A stretch of DNA of 64,000 bases from Rothia dentocariosa ATCC 17931 (GTDB taxonomy: Bacteria; Actinomycetota; Actinomycetes; Actinomycetales; Micrococcaceae), in NCBI RefSeq assembly GCF_000164695.2, contig NC_014643.1:434001-498000 (forward strand), in the 5' to 3' direction. The notes under the pieces were generated by a model, which was not told where the DNA came from, ran no database searches, and saw nothing but the letters and a program-made list of their open reading frames with translations. Both the position numbers and the translations under genes were made by a program. Numbering within the stretch: position 1 is the first letter of the stretch; the number at the start of each line of letters is the position of its first letter. Positions 17,875-27,182 of the stretch are shown piece by piece.

Positions 17875-18828
17875 ATGACTGTTACGTTCCCTCCCCAGGT
17901 TTCCGATATTTTCAACCCGCAGCACTGGCGCATCGTTGAAGGGTTTGAGGATTTTACCGATATCACCTACCACCGCCAGGTGCAGCGCGACGAGACAGGT
18001 GAAATCCTGCGCGACTTGCCGACCGTGCGCATCGCTTTTAACCGACCCGAGGTGCGTAACGCCTTTCGCCCGCATACTGTGGATGAACTCTACCGGGCGC
18101 TCGATCATGCCCGCATGACCTCGGATGTAGGCACTGTACTTCTGACCGGGAACGGCCCCTCCCCCAAAGATGGCGGGTGGGCGTTCTGCTCGGGCGGCGA
18201 CCAGCGCATCCGCGGGCGCGACGGCTACCACTACGCCAGCGGCGACACCGCCGAATCTATTGACCCTGCACGTGCCGGGCGGCTGCATATTCTGGAGGTG
18301 CAGCGCCTGATTCGTACCATGCCCAAGGTCGTGATCGCTCTGGTTTCCGGCTGGGCTGCGGGCGGCGGGCATTCCCTGCACGTGGTCGCGGACTTGACCA
18401 TAGCCTCCGAAGAGTACGGCAAGTTTAAGCAGACCGATGCGACTGTCGGCTCTTTCGACGCGGGCTACGGTTCGGCGCTTTTGGCGCGGCAGGTTGGGCA
18501 GAAGTTTGCGCGCGAAATATTCTTCCTCGCCAAAGAGTACGATGCGCGGCGCATGTACGAGATGGGTGCCGTTAACGATGTGGTGCCGCACGCAGAGTTG
18601 GAAAACAAGGGTCTGGAATATGCGGCGCATATTGCCCGGCAGTCTCCGCAGGCTATCCGTATGCTCAAGTACGCCTTCAATCTGCCCGATGACGGTATGC
18701 TCGGGCAGCAAGTTTTCGCAGGCGAAGCAACCCGCATGGCGTATATGACCGACGAGGCTGTGGAGGGGCGCGATGCGTTCCTGCAAAAGCGTGACCCCGA
18801 CTGGTCGAACTATCCCTACTATTTCTAG
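17875..18828 (+). CDS. menB: 1,4-Dihydroxy-2-naphthoyl-CoA synthase MenB
   Basis: Crotonase-fold enzyme that closes the naphthoquinone ring from o-succinylbenzoyl-CoA. 317 residues. The CoA/oxyanion region is visible in WAFCSGGDQRIRGRDGYHY and VSGWAAGGGHSLHVVADLT, and the MenB-specific QTDATVGSFDAGYGS follows. The ATG at 17875 was chosen because TAAAAT ends 7 bases before it (leaderless arrangement); an upstream extension to 17764 overlaps the RloB gene and matches nothing. menE follows after 11 bases. Confidence 0.96.
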   Translation: MTVTFPPQVSDIFNPQHWRIVEGFEDFTDITYHRQVQRDETGEILRDLPTVRIAFNRPEVRNAFRPHTVDELYRALDHARMTSDVGTVLLTGNGPSPKDGGWAFCSGGDQRIRGRDGYHYASGDTAESIDPARAGRLHILEVQRLIRTMPKVVIALVSGWAAGGGHSLHVVADLTIASEEYGKFKQTDATVGSFDAGYGSALLARQVGQKFAREIFFLAKEYDARRMYEMGAVNDVVPHAELENKGLEYAAHIARQSPQAIRMLKYAFNLPDDGMLGQQVFAGEATRMAYMTDEAVEGRDAFLQKRDPDWSNYPYYF

Positions 18829-18839
18829 GGTTTCACACG

Positions 18840-20342
18840 TTGCAGAATAACCGTTCTGTTGTGCCGGAAGGCCCCCGCAATCCCCGTGAGTCCCGGGCGG
18901 ATAGCGGCGAAGCAGGCGCCACGATAGGCGCTTTCTCCGGTTCGCTCGCGCCGCTTCCTGCTCCACGCCAGGATGCGCTGCATCCGCACGCGGTCATGCT
19001 CAGCGCCGATGCGCCCGCCAATCCGCAGGAGATTCTGCGCGCCTTCGAGCGCTCTCTCACCGGGGGCTTACCGAACGGCGCTCGCGATAATCAAGACCCG
19101 CTCGGGCAAACAGAAAACCCGGAGTCTCTTGCGCTCGTGGTGGGCACCTCCGGGTCCACGGGTGCGCCAAAACAGACGGCGTTAAGCGTGCAGGCGCTGA
19201 GGGTATCCGCCCGGGCGACCGAGAGGTTTTTTGCGGACTACCCTTCGTCCGGTTCGGCGAAGCCGCAGCGGGCGGTTTCTGAGGCTCCTGCGCAATGGCT
19301 TCTTGCCCTGCCCGCGCACTATGTGGCGGGGGCTCAGGTTCTCGCCCGGTCGGTGCTCGCCGGAACGACACCGGTAGTTGCCGCATCGGTTACCGACGGG
19401 GTTAGTTTTACACCCGAAGTCTTTCTGAACGCCGCCGAGCGGCTCAGCTGCGCCCGCCGGTTCATTTCTCTTGTGCCCACGCAGGTGCACAAGCTCCTAG
19501 AAGCCGCCGAAGCCAGTCCCGCACTGGGGTCAGAAATTTACGATGCGCTTGGTCAGTTCACCGGAATCCTGCTTGGCGGTGCCCCGGCGAGCGCATCCCT
19601 ATTGGCGGCAGCACGAGAGCTCGGGCTGAACGTGGTCACCACCTATGGCAGCGCAGAAACCGCCGGTGGGTGCGTCTATTCAGGGACCGCGCTGCCCGGG
19701 GTGCGGCTGCGTGTGGTTCCCGAGGACGGAAGCTTATTAGACAGTTCTGTGGCGGGCGACGCTGCGGCAGGGGGACCCCCTAACATCGGGCGCATTTGGC
19801 TTGGCGGTGAGCACCTTGCCAGCGGGTATATGGGCGATAGCGCGCGCACCGCATCCCATTTCTTCGTTGATGCCGACGGATGCCGGTGGTACCGTACCGA
19901 CGATTACGGCTCGCTCGCACCTGCTGCCCCGAAGAATGCGCCAGAGGACGAGGGCGCCCCGATGCTGAACATTGTGGGGCGCTCCGATGATGTGATTATT
20001 ACCGGAGGAGTCAAGGTTTCCGCTCGGGCAGTTGCCGCCGTTCTTGAAAGCCATCCGGCGGTGCGTGAGGCTGCGGTCATGGGCATTCCCGATGCGCGCT
20101 GGGGCTCGGCGGTGGCTGCCGCGATCACCCTGCGGGGCGCATCCGAGGCGCAGAGTGTCCTCGATACCTCTCGGGCTACATGCGATATGCTGCGTGAGTT
20201 CTGCACCGACAAGCTAGGTGCGGCGGGTACCCCTAAATACCTGAGGATACTCGCCGATTTTCCGACCGCAAGCACGGGCAAACCCGACCGGCGGGCTATA
20301 TACAGTATGCTGTACAGAGAATACACAAATACGAGGGGCTAA
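18840..20342 (+). CDS. menE: o-Succinylbenzoate-CoA ligase MenE
   Basis: ANL-superfamily ligase that activates o-succinylbenzoate with CoA. 500 residues. The P-loop is LVVGTSGSTGAPKQTAL. The adenine region is TTYGSAETAGGCVYSG, the hinge Asp in YRTDDYGSL, the A8 motif in GRSDDVIITGGVKVSARAV, and the catalytic Lys in FPTASTGKPDRR. The proposed start is TTG at 18840, 11 bases after the menB stop; a GTG a few codons inside is an alternative. Operon with menB and menA. Confidence 0.93.
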   Translation: MQNNRSVVPEGPRNPRESRADSGEAGATIGAFSGSLAPLPAPRQDALHPHAVMLSADAPANPQEILRAFERSLTGGLPNGARDNQDPLGQTENPESLALVVGTSGSTGAPKQTALSVQALRVSARATERFFADYPSSGSAKPQRAVSEAPAQWLLALPAHYVAGAQVLARSVLAGTTPVVAASVTDGVSFTPEVFLNAAERLSCARRFISLVPTQVHKLLEAAEASPALGSEIYDALGQFTGILLGGAPASASLLAAARELGLNVVTTYGSAETAGGCVYSGTALPGVRLRVVPEDGSLLDSSVAGDAAAGGPPNIGRIWLGGEHLASGYMGDSARTASHFFVDADGCRWYRTDDYGSLAPAAPKNAPEDEGAPMLNIVGRSDDVIITGGVKVSARAVAAVLESHPAVREAAVMGIPDARWGSAVAAAITLRGASEAQSVLDTSRATCDMLREFCTDKLGAAGTPKYLRILADFPTASTGKPDRRAIYSMLYREYTNTRG

Positions 20343-20392
20343 AGACCCCGCCAAGAATCAGTTTTCGCACGCTCGCTACCGGAGGGATCACC

Positions 20393-21307
20393 GTGGCAAC
20401 ACCCGCAGAGTGGATTGAAGGCGCACGCCTGCGTACCCTACCGCTTGCCCTCGCCCCTATCATCGCCGGATCAGCCGCAGCGTACGAGATTGATGCGTTC
20501 AAGCCCTGGTATGCGTTTTTAGCGTTTTTGGTGGCGTTTTTTCTACAGGTCGGGGTGAATTACGCAAACGATTATTCCGACGGTATCAAAGGCACCGATG
20601 AGGGCAGGGTTGGCCCGATGCGCCTCGTCGGTTCCGGCGCGGCAAGCGCGAAATCTGTCAAATACGCCGCGTTTTTGTGCTTTGCTCTAGCCATGTGTTC
20701 CGGGTTGATTCTGGTGGCGCTGGCAAACCAGTGGTGGTTCTTGGCGATTGGCGCCTCCGCGGTCTTCGCCGCTTGGGGGTATACCGGCGGTAAGCGCCCT
20801 TACGGTTATATGGGTTTGGGCGATATTTTCGTGTTTGTCTACTTCGGACTGGTCGCCACCTTAGGTACCCTCTACACGCAGTCTCATGAGCTGACGGTGA
20901 CCGGGTGGGTGTCTGCGATAGCTATCGGACTTATTTCCTGCGCCCTGCTTATGGCAAATAACGTGCGCGATATTCCGACCGACCGTAAATCCGGTAAGCT
21001 TACGCTGGCAGTGCGGCTTGGGGATTGGCGAGCGCGCATTGCCTATTGTGCGGAAATGCTGATAGCACTTCTTTTAGGGGCTTTTGTGGTTCCGCATAAT
21101 CCCTGGTTTTTGGTAACTTTTATTCTTCTGGGACCGACTGTTCATTCTTGCGTAACGGTTTTGTTTAAACAGGGACCGGCGCTTATACCCGTACTCAAAC
21201 AAGCAGGAATTGTGGCACTAATCTATAGTATTTTAGTTGCTATTTCAGTATGGCTACATGGATTAAATCTATTGAGTAATACCGTTGAGGTTTTCACAGG
21301 GTATTAA
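20393..21307 (+). CDS. menA: 1,4-Dihydroxy-2-naphthoate polyprenyltransferase MenA
   Basis: UbiA-family membrane prenyltransferase, 304 residues, about eight to nine membrane segments. The first Asp motif is NYANDYSDGIKGTD and the second NVRDIPTDRKSGK, both needed for prenyl diphosphate binding. The GTG start has GGAGGG 6 bases upstream. It uses the product of the polyprenyl synthase at the window start. Third gene of the menBEA operon. Confidence 0.96.
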   Translation: MATPAEWIEGARLRTLPLALAPIIAGSAAAYEIDAFKPWYAFLAFLVAFFLQVGVNYANDYSDGIKGTDEGRVGPMRLVGSGAASAKSVKYAAFLCFALAMCSGLILVALANQWWFLAIGASAVFAAWGYTGGKRPYGYMGLGDIFVFVYFGLVATLGTLYTQSHELTVTGWVSAIAIGLISCALLMANNVRDIPTDRKSGKLTLAVRLGDWRARIAYCAEMLIALLLGAFVVPHNPWFLVTFILLGPTVHSCVTVLFKQGPALIPVLKQAGIVALIYSILVAISVWLHGLNLLSNTVEVFTGY

Positions 21308-21677
21308 GGATGAGCACCACTTTGCCGAAAACGCCCTGAACTCTGTTTTTACCGCTTATTCCCGCGGATTCCCACTATTCTTACTGACTCTCCCTCATAC
21401 TAAAGGGAGTCTTTATGTGAATTTAGCAGGTTTTCTAACGCTTTATTTACATAAAGATTCTTTTTATGTCTCGCAGGGGGCATGGTACAACGAGTGAATC
21501 TCATATGTTCTCACATCGTGAGTTTTGATGACATAATTCACCTTTTTCTGCATGTCGTATTGACATTTGAAAAGATCTTTATTTACATTAATAGTAATTT
21601 CAAGTGTTGACATATCATTCACTCAATTACATAGCGACTCTTGAATCACCACTCTACCCACCTGAAAGGACACTTTC
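21308..21677 (+). promoter_or_regulatory. AT-rich upstream region of the protease gene
   Basis: No gene is supported. Two perfect TTGACA -35 hexamers occur: at 21560-21565, followed 17 bases later by TTACAT, and at 21607-21612, followed about 17-18 bases later by CATAGC/ATAGCG. Both point towards the protease, so expression may come from tandem promoters. Base composition is clearly lower in GC than the flanks. Confidence 0.5.
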
Positions 21678-22922
21678 GTGCGCCATTCACTTCAGGGTGC
21701 CGTGCAGCGTGCACCCTTTTTTCTTGCAGCATCTTTGCTTGTATCGACAAGTTTTATCCCCGCGAATGCGGTCTCTACCCCTAACGACTCCGCATCGTAC
21801 ACCCACACCGTCTCTGAGAGAAGCGACGATTCCGCTTCCGCAGTAGCACCTCTCAGCGACGACGTTCTTAACGCCGATCCCCAGGCATCGGTTGTGGCAG
21901 GTCAGGAAGGCGAGAACCCGGGGGCTATTCCCGAGGGAGACCCGCGAGTCATTACCTATTGGACGACCGAGCGTATGGAAAACGCTATTCCTGCAGATAA
22001 CGTAGAGGATCCCCAGCAGGAGATCAACAATGCCGTCTCTCAGATGGAGACTGAAGAGCAGAATCCCGAGGTCGTTTCTCAGGAGGAAACCAACGAGTCC
22101 GGTGAGGAATACACCCCGCAGACTCTCACTCAGGAAGCTGACGAGCCTGAAACCACCGCTGAGTCTGTAGACCCCGTTCTGCCCGAACAGAAGGACGCAC
22201 GCAATGGTGTGCAGCTTCAGGGTGCATCCAAGGTAACGAACTTCTCGCACACCAACGGCAAGATTTTCTACACCGACGCTAGTGACGGTAAAAACTATGT
22301 ATGCTCCGGTGCGGCGATCAACACTCCCACCAAGCGTACCGTGGTAACCGCCGGTCACTGCGTGCACGGTGGTAAGAATAAGACCTGGCACCGCAATATC
22401 GTGTTCGTTCCCGGCTACAACCGGGGAGTGCGCCCGCATGGCACCTTCAGCGCGCAGTACCTGCGTGTTGCCAACGACTGGGTTCAGTACGGCCAGCCTA
22501 CGGGCGGTACCGGCGACAGCTACAAGCATGACGTTGCTTTCATCAAGACCAACACCAACGAGAAGGGTCAGCTCCTCGTGAATATGGTAGGCGGGCACGG
22601 TTTGAATGTGGACCGCAGCCCCATCTTCGAGAGCACCGTCTTCGCATACCCCGGCAACAAAGAGTCCGGTAGGGTTATGCACGCCTGCTGGGGCAATACC
22701 CACACGATCCGCATTACCCCCTACTACTTCCCCACGCTTTCGGGATGCGAGTTCGCGGGCGGATCCTCAGGTGGCCCGTGGCTTGCCGACTACAATAATG
22801 CGACCGGCCTGGGTAAGGTTCAGAGCGTAACCTCATTCGCAACCAATAACAATACGTCTGTCTCGGGTGCGATCTTCGACCGCCCCGTCTGGGACATCTA
22901 CCAGAAGGCAGCTCAAGACTAA
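21678..22922 (+). CDS. Secreted trypsin-like serine protease with acidic propeptide
   Basis: 414 residues. An N-terminal signal peptide (FFLAASLLVSTSFIPANA) is followed by about 150 Glu/Ser/Thr-rich residues that look like a propeptide or spacer. The chymotrypsin/glutamyl-endopeptidase-like domain has His227 in TAGHCVHGG, Asp285 in YKHDVAFIK and Ser364 in GGSSGGPW. Two Cys pairs (CSGAAIN...GHC and HACWG...SGC) could form disulfides. AAAGGA precedes the GTG start. No sortase or transmembrane anchor is seen, so it is probably released. Likely host-protein or peptide degradation. Confidence 0.9.
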   Translation: MRHSLQGAVQRAPFFLAASLLVSTSFIPANAVSTPNDSASYTHTVSERSDDSASAVAPLSDDVLNADPQASVVAGQEGENPGAIPEGDPRVITYWTTERMENAIPADNVEDPQQEINNAVSQMETEEQNPEVVSQEETNESGEEYTPQTLTQEADEPETTAESVDPVLPEQKDARNGVQLQGASKVTNFSHTNGKIFYTDASDGKNYVCSGAAINTPTKRTVVTAGHCVHGGKNKTWHRNIVFVPGYNRGVRPHGTFSAQYLRVANDWVQYGQPTGGTGDSYKHDVAFIKTNTNEKGQLLVNMVGGHGLNVDRSPIFESTVFAYPGNKESGRVMHACWGNTHTIRITPYYFPTLSGCEFAGGSSGGPWLADYNNATGLGKVQSVTSFATNNNTSVSGAIFDRPVWDIYQKAAQD

Positions 22923-22930
22923 GAGCTGCC
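22907..22930 (+). terminator. Hairpin over the protease stop codon
   Basis: GGCAGCTC (22907-22914) pairs with GAGCTGCC (22923-22930), with the TAA stop in the loop. No T-tract. It directly abuts the dispersed palindromic repeat, so the two may act as one termination region. Confidence 0.45.
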
Positions 22931-23000
22931 GCGAGCAGGTAGTTTTTGGTCGAGCAGGTAGGAAAATACTACCTGGCCGGATCGAAAACGACCTGCTCGC
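22931..23000. repeat. Dispersed intergenic palindromic repeat, copy A
   Basis: Nested hairpin. The outer arm GCGAGCAGGT pairs with ACCTGCTCGC, with GTTTT/AAAAC continuing it; the inner arm CAGGTAG pairs with CTACCTG around GAAAATA. The same element occurs at 52295-52363 and, shortened, at 58044-58093, each time between genes. Confidence 0.75.
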
Positions 23001-23117
23001 CACCTGATACATATAAGATGCGGCATCCCGCGCCCCTGCCACCGCCGGGTGGATTTGGGACTGGGGTGCCGCATCTTTGTTCTATGGAGGCAGGTTTAGT
23101 GCTGATGGGAGAATATC

Positions 23118-23405
23118 TTAGAAGTCTTCGCCCGAAACCTTCTTATGCTCATCGACGAGCTGATCTTCGAGCGTGCGGTTCTCCGCTTCATCTTTATTTT
23201 TAATGGTGGGGGCGCGTTTGAAAATTTTACGCATATCCGCGCTGGCGGCGGCGTGAAGTTTGGGAAAGAAAATATACGCCAGGGCGAAGGCGCATAGAAT
23301 AGCGGCGGGACCAGCAATAAAAATACCCGCATCTATCAGCATAAAAAGGTAAAAGAGTACTACGACGAGGCCGAGCCGCAGCAGTGTGTACTTGAACAAG
23401 TTCAT
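23118..23405 (-). CDS. DUF4229-type small membrane protein
   Basis: 95 residues from the ATG at 23405. Two hydrophobic segments (YTLLRLGLVVVLFYLFMLI and FIAGPAAILCAFALAYIFF) are followed by a charged cytoplasmic tail (KNKDEAENRTLEDQ). This is the layout of the actinobacterial DUF4229 family, whose genes often sit between menA and the cytochrome c maturation genes, as here. A TACACT -10-like box ends 7 bases before the ATG and no ribosome binding site is seen, so it may be leaderless. Function unknown. Confidence 0.75.
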   Translation of the reverse strand: MNLFKYTLLRLGLVVVLFYLFMLIDAGIFIAGPAAILCAFALAYIFFPKLHAAASADMRKIFKRAPTIKNKDEAENRTLEDQLVDEHKKVSGEDF

Positions 23406-23531
23406 AACATCCAGTGTATCGGGGTTGCAATAAGCCCCCCAAGCAAACGAGATGCGGCACGCCGGGAACGTCACAGATTATTTGACAGTTTTCATTGTTG
23501 GTTATGCTCGGAGTGTGTAACACTAGAGACT

Positions 23532-23966
23532 ATGATTCGAGCCATGATGATTATTGGTGCTTTCGCCCTGGTGGTGGGGCTAACTCTATATACTCTCTTG
23601 GATGCGCTGCGCACGCATCAGGACCAGATGCGTACCTTCCCCAAATGGCTGTGGATTATTGCGGTGATCTTCTTCCCCGTCGTGGGACCTCTCCTGTGGC
23701 TTCTGCTGGGCCGCCCGCGCGCCGTGCGAGCCCCTAAAACGCAGCAGGGCGGCGGGTTCACGAGCTCCCGGCGAGGCACACCGCCACCGGCAACGTCTTC
23801 ACCCGACGACGATGAAGAGTACCTGCGCTGGCTCAAGACGAAGGCCGACCGTCAGCGACGATCTCGCGAAAAGGATACGGGCACCGGTCCTGCGGACGGC
23901 GGTACGGGTGGACGTTCTGAAGGCGAGAGCAACGACTCGGATGGAAAAGACGACTCTAAACACTAA
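23532..23966 (+). CDS. PLDc_N-domain small membrane protein
   Basis: 144 residues. Two membrane segments (MMIIGAFALVVGLTLYTLL and WLWIIAVIFFPVVGPLLWLL) form the phospholipase D N-terminal-type (PLDc_N) domain. This is followed by GRPRAVRAPK and a long hydrophilic, charged tail (DDDEEYLRWLKTKADRQRR). The phosphodiesterase domain is absent. Found near menaquinone/cytochrome genes in many actinobacteria; role unknown. Divergent from the DUF4229 gene with a 126-base spacer holding a TTGACA. Confidence 0.8.
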   Translation: MIRAMMIIGAFALVVGLTLYTLLDALRTHQDQMRTFPKWLWIIAVIFFPVVGPLLWLLLGRPRAVRAPKTQQGGGFTSSRRGTPPPATSSPDDDEEYLRWLKTKADRQRRSREKDTGTGPADGGTGGRSEGESNDSDGKDDSKH

Positions 23967-24296
23967 GACACGGGGTACTAGAGATTTTTCATAAATATTG
24001 TGGGCGGTATTAAATACCCGGTAGGTGTTTAATACCGCCCACAAATACATTAATCACACAGATAAAACTGCTCTCAAGAAATACCACGATATAAACATGT
24101 TCAACTCACGGTATTCTCCACTCGGCATATAACAGCGCAGAGCTAGCTACCGGCAGCCGTCGAGAGCCGTTATCTCAAGCGTGTGGACCGCTAATTGACA
24201 TCCCGAAGATGATAATCACGCACCAGAGTACTTTTTGCCGCATCATAATCGGCGAAATACCCAATGCATGAATTACCCTCGGTTTCACGCCCCAGA
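23967..24296. other. Intergenic region with inverted repeat and a coding remnant
   Basis: Between convergent genes. A near-perfect inverted repeat, TTGTGGGCGGTATTAAA (23998-24014) with TTTAATACCGCCCACAA (24028-24044), is probably a bidirectional terminator. The rest holds no intact gene, only an open stretch on the minus strand described separately. Confidence 0.5.
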
Positions 24297-24337
24297 TTAC
24301 AGCCCCGAATATGAATGCAAACCCGAGAAGAAAATGT
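24191..24337 (-). pseudogene. Possible coding remnant overlapping the 3' end of ccsA
   Basis: A 48-codon open stretch bounded by stops, with no ATG, GTG or usable start. It ends in residues that read like real protein: GRETEGNSCIGYFADYDAA then KSTLVRDYHLRDVN. The 5' part overlaps ccsA in another frame. It may be the tail of a lost or frameshifted gene, or chance. The family was not recognised. Confidence 0.25.
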
Positions 24338-25409
24338 TCACGACCGTGAAATTAAAGATAATGCATGCATAGCCGATAATAGACAGCCATGCCGAGCGGG
24401 GGCCTGCCCAGCCGCGGGTGGCGCGTGCATGCAGATACGCCGCATACACCACCCAGATCACGAAGGTCCACACCTCTTTGGTGTCCCAGCCCCAGTAGCG
24501 TCCCCACGCGTGATTCGCCCAAATCGCACCGGCGGCAAGCGTGAAAGTCCACATCACAAACGCCAGCGCGTTCATGCGGAACGCAAAGTTCTCTAGAGCC
24601 TGGGCGCTCGGAACCAGGCGCATAAACGCCCATCCGCCCGATTTTCCGTTCAGGATGCGCTGCTCGCGCCTGGTCTGCACCAGCTGCAGTACAGCCATCG
24701 CGAAGGTAATCGTAAACACCCCGGAGGCTAACACCGCAATCGATACGTGAATTACCAGCCAATAGCTTTGCAGCGCAGGCTTCAAATGTCCCACCGGCGT
24801 GGGGAAACCAATTGTGGCGGCACACAGCATAATGAGCACAAGCCCAGACACCAGCGTGCCCACGAAGCGCACATCGCGGAATATGAGGGTTATCAGAAAC
24901 ACCGCAGACACCATGAGCGCGCCCGTGGTGCAGAACTCGTACATGTTCCCCCAGGGCACGCGCTGCGCTGCGATACCGCGCATTATCACGGCGGCGGTGT
25001 GCACGAGAGCGGCAAGCACCATCACAACCACGGCGATGCGCGCGGCGGGGCGGCGGACTCCCGTGTACAGCATCGCAGAATCGGCAACCTCACCTTCGAG
25101 AGCCCGGGCGGCAGCACCCTTATACCCCATGCCGCGTTCGCCGGTTCCCTGTTCGGTACCGCCCGTGCGAACCGTATCCGCAGCGGTATTCGTCGTCGCG
25201 GATGCGCCAGAAACAGCGCCCGCACCAACCTTTATCTTCGCCTTGACGGTGGATTTCTGTGCGGTACCCTCAGACCGCCCTTCCAGACGCCGGGTCACGC
25301 GCGAGTTTGCCACCACATCGGAGGTGAATGCAATAAAAACGACGGTGTAAATCAGCGCCGCAATGTACATAAATAGTTCGCTGGAGCGCGCTAATGAGTC
25401 GTTCAGCAT
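24297..25409 (-). CDS. ccsA: Cytochrome c biogenesis protein CcsA/CcsB-type
   Basis: 370-residue multi-span protein of system II, which with ResB exports haem and attaches it to apocytochrome c outside the membrane. The WWD-type haem-binding motif reads WGRYWGWDTKEVWTF, and the upstream WGNMYEFCTTGAL is also conserved. Conserved His occur in WLVIHVSIAVLASG and WANHAWG. A poorly conserved cytoplasmic loop rich in Gly/Thr (about residues 35-95) is inserted after the first helix. Starts 3 bases after the resB stop, so probably translationally linked. Confidence 0.93.
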   Translation of the reverse strand: MLNDSLARSSELFMYIAALIYTVVFIAFTSDVVANSRVTRRLEGRSEGTAQKSTVKAKIKVGAGAVSGASATTNTAADTVRTGGTEQGTGERGMGYKGAAARALEGEVADSAMLYTGVRRPAARIAVVVMVLAALVHTAAVIMRGIAAQRVPWGNMYEFCTTGALMVSAVFLITLIFRDVRFVGTLVSGLVLIMLCAATIGFPTPVGHLKPALQSYWLVIHVSIAVLASGVFTITFAMAVLQLVQTRREQRILNGKSGGWAFMRLVPSAQALENFAFRMNALAFVMWTFTLAAGAIWANHAWGRYWGWDTKEVWTFVIWVVYAAYLHARATRGWAGPRSAWLSIIGYACIIFNFTVVNIFFSGLHSYSGL

Positions 25410-25412
25410 CGG

Positions 25413-27167
25413 CTACTTACCCTCGTTTTCATCATGGTTATCATCATCAAATTCTAGCCCCCAAGCGGCGGCAAAAGCATCGGTGAGGCGTTCAGCCTCG
25501 TTCGCAAGGCGCGGATCTTCCCCGCGTGCCAGCAGACCGTATTCGACCACGAGCACGCCATCGGCGGTGTGGGCACGCACCCATACGCGGCGGCGCGCCA
25601 CGAAAAGCGAGACGATAAGCCCGACGAACGCGACCACAAAGGAGTACAGAACAATATTCTGCCCGGGGTCGTGGCGCACATCCAGACCGACATAGCGCTT
25701 ATACCCCAAAAACTCGATCTTTCCCTTGTTATCGGGCAGCACAGCTTCGGGATTCTGCGCGCTCAGTACAATGCCGTTGCCCTGTGCCATGGAGTTCAGC
25801 TCTTGTAACTTAGAGGTATCGAGCACGTACACATTCTGCGGCTGCCCCGAGTTGAGTCCCAGATCGCCCGAATAGGACTGGAAAATCAGCATGGGGTTTG
25901 CGGGGGCGGAATCTACCGAGTGGGGTACGGTAGTGCCGCGCGCATAGTCGCCGGTAGGTAGGAACATGCCCACAAAACCGAGCTGGCTGGGTTTGGCGTC
26001 CGGAACCTTGAGCACCACCGATGAGGTATATTTACCGTCCGTGGTAATACCCACCACGGTGCCCTCATAGGCGACTTTACCTTCGCCGTCCGTCACTCGC
26101 ACCACGGGCGCATACCCATTGCCCGAGAGGAAAATACTGGTACCGCCAATATCGACCGGTTCGTTCACCTTGAGGGTCTTCTGCTCGGTGCTGCCCTGCG
26201 GGTCATGTACCGTCAGCTCCGCCTTGTAGTCAAGATCTTGCCCGTAGGTATGGCTGTCTTGCTGGCGATCGTAGCGCACCTGAAAATTATTGAGCGTCAC
26301 CGCATACGGGGTAAGCCAGTCGGGGTTGTAGTTCGTGCCGGGAGTAAACGAATCGTAGCCAATCAGCGAATTGACGAAAGTTTCATCCTGAACCAGAATT
26401 TTTTGTCCACGGTATCCATAGAGCGAACCGAAGGCGACCCCTACCAGAATGCCAATCATCGCCACGTGAAAGAGAATATTGCCGATTTCGCGCAGATACC
26501 CTCGCTCGGCACCAACCGAGTAGTGTTCGTTCTCTTCGTCCCGAATTTCAACTCGGTAGTGGCTCTTTTTCAGGATGCGCGCCGCATCCTCAATCGCGCC
26601 CTTGGCGCTCAGGTTCAGCCCGGCATCCGCCACGGGAATCTCAAGCTGACGGTGTACCGGCATACGGGAAAGGTTTCTGGGGGTACGTGCCGGGGGCTTA
26701 CGCCAGTCTTTCGCGTGTTTGATGGCGCGCGGGGTTACGCATCCGATCAGCGAAATAAACAGCAGCAGATAGATGGCAGAGAACCACGCCGAGGAGAACA
26801 CGTCGAAAAGCTGAATCTTATCGGCAAATTCGCCCCAGCCGGGATGGTTCTTAATGTAATCGGTAACCTTAGTAGGGTCTTGGACACGCTGGGGGAAAAT
26901 CGAGCCAGGCACAGCTGCAACCGCCAGCAAAAGCAGAAGCATGAGCGCCGTATTCATTTTGGTCAGCTGAGTCCAGCACCAGCGAAGCATACCCACGAAC
27001 CCGAGGGCTGGCGCATCCTTGCGCGCTGATTTACCGGTTTTCTTGGTCTTCTCGGATGCGTTCACGGCACGCCCGGCATCTGCGGTTTTGCCCGCCTTGC
27101 GGTTTGCGGTGTTTGTATCCTTTGCCTCTGTTGAAGTGTTTTCATCGTCGCTGTGTTCGGAAACCAT
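25413..27167 (-). CDS. resB: Cytochrome c biogenesis protein ResB
   Basis: Partner of CcsA in system II, 584 residues. A charged Lys/Thr-rich cytoplasmic N-terminus is followed by membrane segments (TALMLLLLLAVAAVPGSIFP, SAIYLLLFISLIGCV and LFHVAMIGILVGVAFG). A large extracellular domain of about 300 residues follows, and then a last segment near VLYSFVVAFVGLIVSLF. SIFPQRVQDP and the HVAMIG segment are typical of ResB. Order resA-like, ccdA, resB, ccsA matches the actinobacterial block. Confidence 0.93.
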   Translation of the reverse strand: MVSEHSDDENTSTEAKDTNTANRKAGKTADAGRAVNASEKTKKTGKSARKDAPALGFVGMLRWCWTQLTKMNTALMLLLLLAVAAVPGSIFPQRVQDPTKVTDYIKNHPGWGEFADKIQLFDVFSSAWFSAIYLLLFISLIGCVTPRAIKHAKDWRKPPARTPRNLSRMPVHRQLEIPVADAGLNLSAKGAIEDAARILKKSHYRVEIRDEENEHYSVGAERGYLREIGNILFHVAMIGILVGVAFGSLYGYRGQKILVQDETFVNSLIGYDSFTPGTNYNPDWLTPYAVTLNNFQVRYDRQQDSHTYGQDLDYKAELTVHDPQGSTEQKTLKVNEPVDIGGTSIFLSGNGYAPVVRVTDGEGKVAYEGTVVGITTDGKYTSSVVLKVPDAKPSQLGFVGMFLPTGDYARGTTVPHSVDSAPANPMLIFQSYSGDLGLNSGQPQNVYVLDTSKLQELNSMAQGNGIVLSAQNPEAVLPDNKGKIEFLGYKRYVGLDVRHDPGQNIVLYSFVVAFVGLIVSLFVARRRVWVRAHTADGVLVVEYGLLARGEDPRLANEAERLTDAFAAAWGLEFDDDNHDENEGK

Positions 27168-27182
27168 GACAGCCCTCCTTTC

